The notes under the pieces are model-generated. The model was not told where the DNA came from, made no database searches, and saw only the letters and a list, made by a program, of their open reading frames with translations. This document shows, one piece after another, positions 1-5,796 of a stretch of DNA of 5,796 bases (within the stretch, counting starts at the first letter, position 1; each line of letters begins with the position of its first letter). The DNA is from JARYMI01 sp037444845 (lineage in GTDB: Bacteria; Acidobacteriota; Aminicenantia; Aminicenantales; UBA8522): the NCBI GenBank assembly GCA_037444845.1, contig JBBILQ010000092.1:1-5796 (forward strand), written 5' to 3'. The translations under genes and the position numbers were made by a program.

Positions 1-1
1 C

Positions 2-1336
2 TTCCTGGGTGCCTTTTTTCACTTCAAAGGCTGGTGGCGCGTCTTTTTCGGAGCGGCTTTTGCCGGGACGCTCCTTGTTTTTCCATTTACCGGTGTCAGG
101 AGCGCTCTTTTAGGATTGGGAGTGGCGATTCTTGTTTTCCTCTGGCTCTCGGTCAGAGCCCGGTCGAGCGCCGAACGAGAAGCGGGATGGCGCCGCAGGC
201 GGGCCGCCGTCTTGACCGGGGCATCGCTTTTCGGCATTGTTCTCATTGTCTTGGGAGCATTGAGCTTCAGGAATGCCAGGCTGGCCGAACGGCTCAAGAA
301 AAACTGGGAGGATTTTCAGGCGAACAAGAGGCTGGTTGTCCTTTCGCCCGAGCGGTTCTTTCTCTGGAAAGCGGCGGTGGAGATAGGCCGGCACTATCCC
401 GCGAGCGGCGTCGGTGTCGGAGCCTACATCATCGAGCTCCCCAATACGTACGCCGAGGACGAGAGGGATTATCCCTTCGGGCTGGAGGCTTTCCGCCGCA
501 ATGATTCGGCCGAGAATTACTTTCTCCATGTGATCGCAGAGCTCGGCTTCCCCGGGCTCCTCGTCTTCCTGTGGATATTCTGGTTGGTCCTGAAAGAGAT
601 ACGATCGGGCTTGCGGGAGCGCGCGGCGCGGGAGGAAAGCCGCTTTATGTTTTACGGAGCTGTAGCGGGCGTCGTGTCTTACTTCATCAACATTTTCTTT
701 CATTCCTACATCGGGAGCTTTGAGACGAAATTCATTTTCTGGTTTCTCGTCGGGTTGATTGTGTGGGGAGACAGGAAGCCCGACGAAAAGGAGCCAAACG
801 GCCTGCCTTCCTTCCTTTTCACCAAACGACAGAAGGCGGCGGCCTTTGTTTTCCTGGCGCTCTTCGGCAGCGTCCATTTATGGAATTCGACCCACTCGCT
901 TTCTCTGGCCAGCCAGACCGCAAGATACGGCTTGAAACAAAATTTCGGGTTCTACCGCGCGGAAACAGGCGGAGACGGAAGGGAATTCAGGTGGACGAGG
1001 GAATACGGCGGGATGACGATGAGAATCGAGAAGCCTTTCGTCCGGATTCCCCTTTTAGCAGCTCACCCAGACATCCAGAGAAAGCCCGTCACCGTGGAAA
1101 TCTATCTGGTTGAGAATTTTTTCAAACGAAAGAAGCTGTTGGCCGGGTTGACGCTCGGTCAGAGTGCCTGGGAAACATACGAGTATTCTCTTCCCGACAA
1201 GGTCGGCCAGGAAATCATCCTTCTTTTCAAGGTCAGCAGGACCTGGAATCCCCTGAAAACGACCGGAGCTCATGACCCGCGAAACCTGGGCGTGGCTGTC
1301 GGGGAAATCACGTTTCACGACGCCTCCGGGTCCTGA
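2..1336 (+). CDS. O-antigen ligase/polymerase family membrane protein, 5'-truncated by the window edge
   Basis: The frame is open from the first bases (codon 1 at position 2) to TGA at 1334-1336, giving 444 residues; the true start lies upstream, so the ATG-less beginning is a window artefact. Residue numbers here count from position 2. Membrane segments are visible at about 14-29, 35-51, 68-89, 172-197, 217-258 (two passes) and 279-294. Family hallmarks are TGVRSALLGLG (30-40, conserved Arg33), then the large periplasmic loop with R118-FFLW-122, HYPASGVGVGAY (131-142), and NDSAENYFLHVIAELGFPG leading into the next helix. This is the Wzy_C/WaaL pattern: such proteins polymerise repeat units or ligate glycan to lipid A-core or other acceptors at the periplasmic face. 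The usual His before Asn in the H-N-x-x-L motif is Glu171 here. After the last helix comes a soluble tail of about 150 residues rich in predicted beta strands, not usual for WaaL. It lies upstream of a GT-C-like gene and lptD, which fits LPS or polysaccharide work. Ligase and polymerase cannot be told apart from sequence alone. Confidence 0.85.
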   Translation, partial: FLGAFFHFKGWWRVFFGAAFAGTLLVFPFTGVRSALLGLGVAILVFLWLSVRARSSAEREAGWRRRRAAVLTGASLFGIVLIVLGALSFRNARLAERLKKNWEDFQANKRLVVLSPERFFLWKAAVEIGRHYPASGVGVGAYIIELPNTYAEDERDYPFGLEAFRRNDSAENYFLHVIAELGFPGLLVFLWIFWLVLKEIRSGLRERAAREESRFMFYGAVAGVVSYFINIFFHSYIGSFETKFIFWFLVGLIVWGDRKPDEKEPNGLPSFLFTKRQKAAAFVFLALFGSVHLWNSTHSLSLASQTARYGLKQNFGFYRAETGGDGREFRWTREYGGMTMRIEKPFVRIPLLAAHPDIQRKPVTVEIYLVENFFKRKKLLAGLTLGQSAWETYEYSLPDKVGQEIILLFKVSRTWNPLKTTGAHDPRNLGVAVGEITFHDASGS

Positions 1337-1392
1337 GGGTTTATTCGACTGAATGGTCCGACAAAGAACGACAGAGATGCCCCCAAAAACGC

Positions 1393-1396
1393 GGAG
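1393..1396 (+). promoter_or_regulatory. Shine-Dalgarno supporting the TTG start at 1406
   Basis: GGAG (followed by AAGA) sits nine bases before TTG 1406-1408. The frame upstream of this codon runs open back to the TGA of the previous gene but contains no ATG or GTG, so this TTG with its ribosome site is the best start. The 69-base gap after the previous gene shows no convincing promoter or terminator, which favours co-transcription. Confidence 0.6.
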
Positions 1397-1405
1397 AAGA
1401 TTCTT

Positions 1406-2158
1406 TTGAATATTCACCCCGAATGGCTCGCCTATTTACTCGCTACGGTTTTTCTGTATTTCTTGCCCGGCTGGGCCCTGCTCTCTCTTCTCTGGAAAGG
1501 GAGAGGGAAAGAAAAGCCTATGCACTGGGAGGAGAAAGCATGCCTCGCTGCCGGGGTGAGCGTGGCCCTTTACCCCCTGCTTTTTCTTCTCGCCTCGATC
1601 TCCGGCGTTTCGCCCGGGAAATGGCTGGCCTTGGTGCCTGGGTGTGCGGCCCTGGTCGTCATCATCGGGCAGAACATCAAGAGAGTCGGGTTTTATCCCA
1701 CTCGCCGGCGGTCGCACGGCTCTCCTGAGAAGTCTGCCCTGCGCCTTGAATCCTGGCTTTTTTTGGCCCTGGCGATCGCCCTTTTCCTCATCAGGTGGGC
1801 CGCTGTCCGGGCAATGTCCGCACCAGCCTGGGGGGATTCGGTCCATCACACGGCGATCGTCCGGCTGATCGTCGAGAACGGCGGGCTTTTCAACTCCTGG
1901 GCGCCCTATTTTCCGGTTGAGTCAATGAACTATCATTTCGGGTTTCATGCCAACGTCGCTGTGTTCGCCTGGCTGACGGGGCTCGCCGCTCCTCAGGCCG
2001 TCCTCGTGGCCGGGCAGGCGCTCAACGTCCTGGCCGTCCTCATTCTCCTGCCCCTGGCCGTTCGCCTGGCAGGGACGCGCTGGGCCGGGATCGGCGCTGT
2101 GATGGTCGCCGGCCTCGTTTCCGAGATGCCCGGCTTCTACGTCAACTGGGGCCGCTAA
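1406..2158 (+). CDS. GT-C-like (DUF6541-type) membrane protein, N-terminal part ending at a premature TAA
   Basis: These 250 residues start at TTG with a GGAG ribosome site and stop at TAA 2156-2158. The same frame continues without another stop to 3355, so this is the front of a broken or misread 649-codon gene. Hydrophobic segments are at about 8-30 (with a PGW turn), 47-67, 72-91, 113-130, then several around 180-240. The first large outside loop has W-G-D144-S-V-H147-H148 followed by an NYHFGFHANV stretch (Asn175-Val184). That order, an acidic residue plus histidines in the first periplasmic loop and a Y-x-x-G-F-H motif before the next helix, resembles GT-C glycosyltransferases and DUF6541-like proteins, which take sugars from polyprenyl-phosphate donors. 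The donor and acceptor are unknown. The protein ends at FYVNWGR, just where the family is expected to read WGRY(T/S)QL. The fold family is fairly sure; enzymatic activity of this fragment alone is doubtful. Confidence 0.75.
   Translation: MNIHPEWLAYLLATVFLYFLPGWALLSLLWKGRGKEKPMHWEEKACLAAGVSVALYPLLFLLASISGVSPGKWLALVPGCAALVVIIGQNIKRVGFYPTRRRSHGSPEKSALRLESWLFLALAIALFLIRWAAVRAMSAPAWGDSVHHTAIVRLIVENGGLFNSWAPYFPVESMNYHFGFHANVAVFAWLTGLAAPQAVLVAGQALNVLAVLILLPLAVRLAGTRWAGIGAVMVAGLVSEMPGFYVNWGR
2156..2158 (+). other. In-frame TAA within a conserved WGRY(S/T)QL-like motif
   Basis: Codon 251 of the frame that begins at 1406 is TAA. The flanking codons read V-N-W-G-R-stop-S-Q-L-S-A-Q-V-I-L-P. A tyrosine codon (TAT or TAC) differs from TAA by one base and would restore a WGRYSQL motif of the kind seen in related large membrane proteins (from memory). 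Both sides have the same frame and the same hydrophobic style. TAA also ends the full-length lptD in this window, so a reassigned TAA is not supported; a nonsense mutation or a base error is the simpler reading. Confidence 0.8.
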
Positions 2159-2182
2159 TCGCAGCTTTCTGCGCAAGTCATT

Positions 2183-3355
2183 TTGCCCGCGGCCGTCTGG
2201 TTTCTTGACGCTTTATGGAGAGATGAAGAGCGGCTCTCCAGGCGCCAGCTCGCTCTCGTGTCCATCCTTCTGGCCGGGAGCATCCTGTCTCATTATCGGG
2301 TGACGATGGTTCTCGTCGCAGCCGCCCTGAGCTGGACGCTGCGGAGCTTGTGGCTTTACAGGCGTCGTTTTGGAGAATGGGCTTTCCGGCTGCGAGATTT
2401 CACTCTGGCCGGCGCCGCTTCGCTGCTCCTCGCGTCGCCCTGGCTCGTCAAGCTCCTGAAAAGCCGCGTTGCTGAGCATGTCGGACGGATCGTCCGGCTA
2501 ACCCGGGATGTCTCCGTCACGGGTGATCTGTGGGTCTGGAAAAACTTAGGCCTTTATCTTTCGAGCTTTTTCTGGACAGCCGGGATCGCCGCCCTCGTCC
2601 TTGCCCTCTGGAAAAAGCGCTCGTTAGCCCTGGCGATCGCGGCCTGGGCGGCAGCCGCCTTTCTTCTGGCCAATCCTTTTTGTCTGGGCATCCCGGGCGC
2701 CGGCCTGGTCACGAATTTTGTCTTAGTGATCGGGCTTTATGTCCCGGTTTCGGTTCTTCTTGGCTGGGCTGTCGGTGCAGTCTGGAAATCGTGGCAGGAG
2801 CGCCTGGCGGGAAGGATAGCCGTCATCTTGAGTCTCATCCTTTGTCTTGTGATCACGGGACCGAAACAGGCGCAAGTTGTCAGACCCTTTTTCCAGCTTG
2901 TGACGCCCGACGATCTTGCGGCCTTCGAATGGATCAAGGCCAGCGTCTCCGATGATGCGAGGTTCCTGACGAACGCCTTCCTTGCGTTCAGGAATTCGAC
3001 CTCGGTCGGGTCCGACGCCGGCTGGTGGCTGAGTTTCTACACGGAGAGACGGGGAATTCTCCTCCCCGCCGTTTCTTCCTTTGAACGAATCAACCCTTCC
3101 TTTGACCCGTCCCGGGTCAGGCGGATGATCTTAGACCTGAGAGTTTCTGGCGGCGAACGGGCCAAAATCCGGGAAATCCTCTGCCGCGAACGGATTACGC
3201 ACGCGTTTATCGGCAGCCGGCGAGGCCGGGCGGCTTACGACGCCACTGAGCTCCTTCCCCAGGCCTGGCTCAAGACGAACCCCGACTTCAGACTGCTTTT
3301 CCGGAAAGGCAGGGCCCAGGTGTGGCATTTCACCTGCCCGCCGCCGGCGTCTTGA
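2183..3355 (+). CDS. GT-C-like (DUF6541-type) membrane protein, C-terminal part after the in-frame stop
   Basis: This is the continuation, in the same frame, of the gene that starts at 1406. The frame resumes right after the TAA (2159), and the first possible start is TTG 2183, which has no recognisable ribosome site, so independent translation is unlikely. From 2183 there are 390 residues to TGA 3353-3355. Membrane segments lie at about 22-54, 71-90, 122-142, 146-163, 170-197 and 210-222; a SHYRVTMV motif follows the first, resembling the HYR/HWR motif of DUF6541-like proteins. From about residue 235 the chain is soluble and likely periplasmic: TPDDLAAFEWIKASV, then DAGWWLSFYTERR, then a helix-rich end. 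Such a tail after a GT-C membrane core is common in uncharacterised polysaccharide-locus proteins. Together the two parts have at least ten hydrophobic segments, the expected size for a GT-C enzyme. The precise reaction cannot be named. lptD follows 33 bases later. Confidence 0.7.
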   Translation: MPAAVWFLDALWRDEERLSRRQLALVSILLAGSILSHYRVTMVLVAAALSWTLRSLWLYRRRFGEWAFRLRDFTLAGAASLLLASPWLVKLLKSRVAEHVGRIVRLTRDVSVTGDLWVWKNLGLYLSSFFWTAGIAALVLALWKKRSLALAIAAWAAAAFLLANPFCLGIPGAGLVTNFVLVIGLYVPVSVLLGWAVGAVWKSWQERLAGRIAVILSLILCLVITGPKQAQVVRPFFQLVTPDDLAAFEWIKASVSDDARFLTNAFLAFRNSTSVGSDAGWWLSFYTERRGILLPAVSSFERINPSFDPSRVRRMILDLRVSGGERAKIREILCRERITHAFIGSRRGRAAYDATELLPQAWLKTNPDFRLLFRKGRAQVWHFTCPPPAS

Positions 3356-3381
3356 TTCTCTCGGCGGGCTTGTGCTAAAGT
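3352..3381 (+). promoter_or_regulatory. Candidate promoter just upstream of lptD
   Basis: TTGATT (3352-3357), an 18-base spacer, and TAAAGT (3376-3381) preceded directly by TGC give an extended -10 arrangement; each hexamer matches four of six consensus positions. The -35 overlaps the TGA of the preceding gene. Transcription would be expected to begin near 3388, almost at the lptD ATG (3389), which has no clear Shine-Dalgarno. This would suit a leaderless or very short-leader message. The match could be chance. Confidence 0.3.
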
Positions 3382-3388
3382 TCATTCA

Positions 3389-5653
3389 ATGCAAGATAAA
3401 ATGAGGGGAAAGGCTGCGAAGCGATACCATCAGCCAGCTCCATTCCTGGCCGTCCTTTGTCTTCTTGTTTTTATGCTGAGCGCGTTACCGGTTTTTGCCG
3501 AAGAGGATGCCTCGCGGGGGGCTGCGTCGCTGTCTTCGTCGGGCTCATCTGTCCAGCAGCAGCCTTCTGGCCTTGAGGCCCCTGTCACCGTCCTCGCCCA
3601 GAATTACGAGCACAGGGAGAAGCGAATCTTCGCCTCCGGGAATGTCGAAATCCACTACAAAGACATCAAGCTTCTGGCCGACGAAATCGAGGTCAATACG
3701 GAGACAAAAGACGTCTTCGCCAGGGGAAACGTCGTCATCGTCATGCCAGATGAAGTCGTCTCGGGAGACTCTGTTTTCTACAACTTAGACAGCCACCAGG
3801 GGAAGATCGAGCGCGCCTCCGGGATGGTCCAGCCGACGATTTTCTACCGGGCTGAGACGATCGAGCGCAAAACCGAGGGAGTTTACGGTCTGACTCAAGC
3901 GCGCCTGACTTCGTGCACGCAGCCGACGCCCCGCTGGAATTTCTCCTGCAGCCGGGCCAACTTCAAGAAGGACGACTACGTTGAGATGTGGGATTCGGTT
4001 TTCAGGATCAAGAATGTTCCCGTCTTTTATCTCCCTTATTTCCGCTATCCTCTCGACAGAGAGCGCTCGACGGGTTTCCTGATGCCGCAGGTCGGCTACT
4101 CGGGGGTGAAGGGCTTTTTCTTCGGCCAGAGCTTTTACTGGGCCATCGCCCGGAACATGGACGCCACCTTCAGCCTGGACTACTATTCGGCCAAGGGAGT
4201 CGGCGGCGGCCTGGAATACCGGTATCTTTTCAGGGGCGGGACGGGCGGTGAGGCGAGGGTTTATTATTTCTTGTTCAGTGAAAACCAGGAATTAGGGAAA
4301 ATAGAGCAAACCGGGCAACCCGGGCAGCCTGAAAACGCCTACCTTGTTCGGTTCAAGCACAACCAGCCTCTGCCGTTTGGGTTCTCGCTCGTGGCCAATA
4401 TCGACTACCAGACCTCCTTTGATTTCCTGCGCGAGTTCAACAACGACATCAAGCTGGCGACGATCGCGAACCTGCGCTCGGAGGCGTACATCTCAAAGGC
4501 CTGGTCCTCCTTTAGTTTCAGTGCGAGGGCTTCCCGGTCTGAGACGATTTTCACTGAATTGGATAGCTCCGTCATCACCTACTACAAGCCCCAGATCTCT
4601 TTCAATTCCTTTAAAATAAAACTTTTTTCGCCCCTCTATTTCTCGTTCGATTCATCCTTCACGAGCTGGAAGCACGGCTGGAAGTCAGATTTCGATGCCG
4701 GAACGGAAAGATACAATGATGCCCTCAGATTCACGCCGACCCTGACGCTTCCTTTTTCCGCCATTCCCTGGCTGACCATCAATTCCTCTTTCACGTCGAA
4801 TCTGTCGTATTCCGCTCAGAGCCTCGAACCCGGCACGGGCCAGATTATCGATGAGCCCATGACCCTGTTCAACCATGAATTCAGAGTCGACCTGACCGGT
4901 CCGGTTTTTTACAGGATCTTTGAATCGGGAGGCGGAGAAACGCGGATCAAGCATCTTATCGAGCCGTTCGTCACCTTTCGCTACGAAAGCCCGGTCAGCC
5001 ACCCCGAGCGGGTCGTCACGACCTACGGCTTTTTCCGCACGCACCAGGTTTCCTACGGGGTGACCAACCGGATTCTGGTGAAGACGGACATGCCGCGGGA
5101 GGTGTTCGCCTGGGGGGTGAGCCAGACCTATTACCTTTCGCCCGAAGATAGCTCGATGAGTTTTTATCGGTGGGAGGGCGAGATTCCGAGCCGTTCCGAT
5201 ATCGGAAGCTATGTGCGTTTCTATCCGGCGCGAAAATACAGCTTCGACGTTTCCGCCGCCTACAACACCTACGTCAAGACATTTTCTTTTTTGCGGCTGG
5301 GGGCAAGCCTGAACTCTCCGGCTGACCCGCTTTTCCTTCAGGTAAACTGGTTCAGGAGCATAAACCCGTGGTTCAAGGACATTTTGGGCGACCGCCAGCA
5401 GGTGGGCGCCGTCGGCCGGCTGAACATGCCGCGCCTGAACTTCGACGTCCTGGCCCAATTCGATTACAACATCGAGAAAAGACGAATGCTTTACACCGGA
5501 CTTTCCCTTATCTACCATTACCAGTGCCTTGATTTTAAGGCCGATGTTCGCGTATTTTATTACCGGGAAAAGCCGGAAACGCAGGTGCGTTTTTCCATAG
5601 GCCTCGGGAACATCGGCAAGACCACGGACTTCCTGGGAGGCTTAGGCTTTTAA
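3389..5653 (+). CDS. lptD: LPS assembly outer-membrane protein LptD (OstA/Imp)
   Basis: LptD, with the lipoprotein LptE, forms the outer-membrane translocon that receives LPS from the periplasmic LptA bridge and inserts it into the outer leaflet. The 754 residues are close to the E. coli length of about 784. A signal peptide is evident: basic start, hydrophobic core 19-35, probable cleavage after VFA (37). A Ser/Gln-rich linker (about 38-64) precedes the OstA/LptA-like beta-jellyroll (about 66-165; repeats such as FASGNVEIHYKD and VFARGNVVIV). The family signature follows: TSC176, W-N-F-S-C187, then FRIKNVPVFYLPYFRYP (205-221), RSTGFLMPQVGY (226-237) and FYWAIARNMDATF. The rest is a beta-barrel of alternating aromatic strands ending in a C-terminal Phe, as Bam-assembled barrels do. 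Cys176 matches the position of E. coli Cys173 and Cys713 the C-terminal cysteines, so a long-range disulfide is likely. ATG 3389 is chosen; ATG 3401 (Met5) is an alternative that keeps the signal peptide. Neither has a good ribosome site. Confidence 0.96.
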   Translation: MQDKMRGKAAKRYHQPAPFLAVLCLLVFMLSALPVFAEEDASRGAASLSSSGSSVQQQPSGLEAPVTVLAQNYEHREKRIFASGNVEIHYKDIKLLADEIEVNTETKDVFARGNVVIVMPDEVVSGDSVFYNLDSHQGKIERASGMVQPTIFYRAETIERKTEGVYGLTQARLTSCTQPTPRWNFSCSRANFKKDDYVEMWDSVFRIKNVPVFYLPYFRYPLDRERSTGFLMPQVGYSGVKGFFFGQSFYWAIARNMDATFSLDYYSAKGVGGGLEYRYLFRGGTGGEARVYYFLFSENQELGKIEQTGQPGQPENAYLVRFKHNQPLPFGFSLVANIDYQTSFDFLREFNNDIKLATIANLRSEAYISKAWSSFSFSARASRSETIFTELDSSVITYYKPQISFNSFKIKLFSPLYFSFDSSFTSWKHGWKSDFDAGTERYNDALRFTPTLTLPFSAIPWLTINSSFTSNLSYSAQSLEPGTGQIIDEPMTLFNHEFRVDLTGPVFYRIFESGGGETRIKHLIEPFVTFRYESPVSHPERVVTTYGFFRTHQVSYGVTNRILVKTDMPREVFAWGVSQTYYLSPEDSSMSFYRWEGEIPSRSDIGSYVRFYPARKYSFDVSAAYNTYVKTFSFLRLGASLNSPADPLFLQVNWFRSINPWFKDILGDRQQVGAVGRLNMPRLNFDVLAQFDYNIEKRRMLYTGLSLIYHYQCLDFKADVRVFYYREKPETQVRFSIGLGNIGKTTDFLGGLGF

Positions 5654-5714
5654 TGCGAACGATGCGACAGAAAACATGCGGCACTGAAACCGGTCTTGAA
5701 AAAAATGGGGATGA

Positions 5715-5779
5715 GCCTCGAGTGACGAGCTTCCCAAATATAATGCATGAACGCGATGAGTAATATGTCATTGCGAGGC
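5715..5779. repeat. Imperfect inverted repeat downstream of lptD, CATTGCGAGG-type arm
   Basis: The left arm GCCTCGAGTGAC (5715-5726) pairs with the right arm GTCATTGCGAGGC (5767-5779): six pairs GCCTCG/CGAGGC, one A-T, one G-U, then TGAC/GTCA, with a single bulged G. The loop of about 40 bases is AT-rich. The right arm, extended to TGTCATTGCGAGG, looks like the edge of small dispersed palindromic elements seen in many bacterial genomes; that resemblance is from memory. No T-run follows, so it is not a standard terminator. The element may be a degenerate or partial MITE-like repeat, or an operator around the TATAAT it encloses. Confidence 0.4.
5739..5744 (+). promoter_or_regulatory. Candidate -10 box (TATAAT) after lptD
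   Basis: A perfect TATAAT lies in the loop of the inverted repeat, 85 bases after the lptD stop. No good -35 is found at 16-18 bases; the best TTGACA-like word (GTGACG, 5722-5727) is only 11 bases away. ATG codons at 5747, 5756 and 5765 share one frame that stays open to the window end, so this could serve a gene beginning here, but only about 16 codons are visible. The word may simply be part of an AT-rich patch. Confidence 0.2.
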
Positions 5780-5796
5780 ATGATAAGTATAGAATA

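Noticed and set aside
110..877. Long minus-strand open frame (255 codons) opposite the ligase-like gene
   Set aside because: It is the complement of a clearly family-matching plus-strand gene. Its protein is charged and proline-rich with no recognisable domain, as expected for a shadow frame in GC-rich DNA.
1484..1512. CT-rich stretch followed by a GA-rich stretch resembling a hairpin
   Set aside because: It lies inside the coding frame, pairing is imperfect and there is no T-run; it is explained by codons of a short basic linker.
2156..2158. TAA reassigned as a sense codon (alternative genetic code)
   Set aside because: TAA also terminates lptD exactly at the expected C-terminal Phe of the barrel, so a genome-wide reassignment does not fit.
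4311..4328. Short direct repeat coding GQPGQP in lptD
   Set aside because: Two tandem copies of a three-residue unit in a barrel loop; too short to mean more than loop drift.
4685..5518. Minus-strand open frame (277 codons) opposite the lptD barrel
   Set aside because: It lies wholly inside lptD, whose identity is firm. It has no family-like motif or ribosome site worth noting.
5653..5763. Small ORF of 36 codons starting at the ATG that overlaps the lptD stop (TAATG)
   Set aside because: The one-base overlap looks like translational coupling, but the peptide has no recognisable features and runs through the inverted repeat; chance is more likely.
5747..5796. Possible start of a next gene (ATG at 5747, 5756 or 5765, open to the window end)
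   Set aside because: Only about 16 codons are visible, the ribosome site is weak, and the frame crosses the inverted-repeat arm. It cannot be called from this window.
1..5796. CRISPR array, tRNA or rRNA genes, transposase genes
   Set aside because: No regularly spaced repeats, no cloverleaf-like sequence with a T-loop, no rRNA-like stretch and no transposase-like protein was seen on either strand.

Overview
The window holds three consecutive plus-strand reading frames, all concerned with the envelope of a diderm (Gram-negative type) bacterium. The presence of lptD shows that the cell has an outer membrane carrying lipopolysaccharide or a similar glycolipid. The G+C content looks moderately high and the sequence resembles uncultured Acidobacteriota/Aminicenantes-like lineages. 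That placement is an impression from the protein style and cannot be proven from this window.

Layout. Positions 2-1336 are the 3' part of an O-antigen ligase/polymerase (WaaL/Wzy superfamily) membrane protein with an extra C-terminal soluble domain; its start lies upstream of the window. After a 69-base gap, positions 1406-3355 form one continuous frame for a large GT-C-type, DUF6541-like membrane protein. It is cut by a single in-frame TAA at 2156-2158, inside what looks like a conserved WGRY-(S/T)-QL motif. An automatic caller would report two genes here (1406-2158 and 2183-3355). The sequence reads far better as one 649-codon gene with a nonsense codon or a base-call error. Positions 3389-5653 encode a full-length LptD (LPS assembly outer-membrane protein) with signal peptide, OstA/LptA-like N-domain, beta-barrel and conserved cysteines. 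The last 143 bases hold no convincing gene. They contain an imperfect inverted repeat enclosing a perfect TATAAT, and one arm resembles a dispersed bacterial palindromic repeat (CATTGCGAGG type).

How the genes fit together. The ligase/polymerase and the GT-C protein would work on lipid-linked sugars at the periplasmic face of the inner membrane. LptD would insert the finished LPS into the outer leaflet of the outer membrane. The arrangement suggests a polysaccharide/LPS locus that ends with, or is followed by, the LPS export gene. lptD has no clear Shine-Dalgarno but has a promoter-like sequence ending seven bases before its ATG, so it may be transcribed separately, possibly as a leaderless message.

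No wholly new system is evident. The observations most worth checking are the stop codon in the membrane protein, the inverted repeat after lptD, and the substituted histidine and added C-terminal domain of the ligase-like protein.
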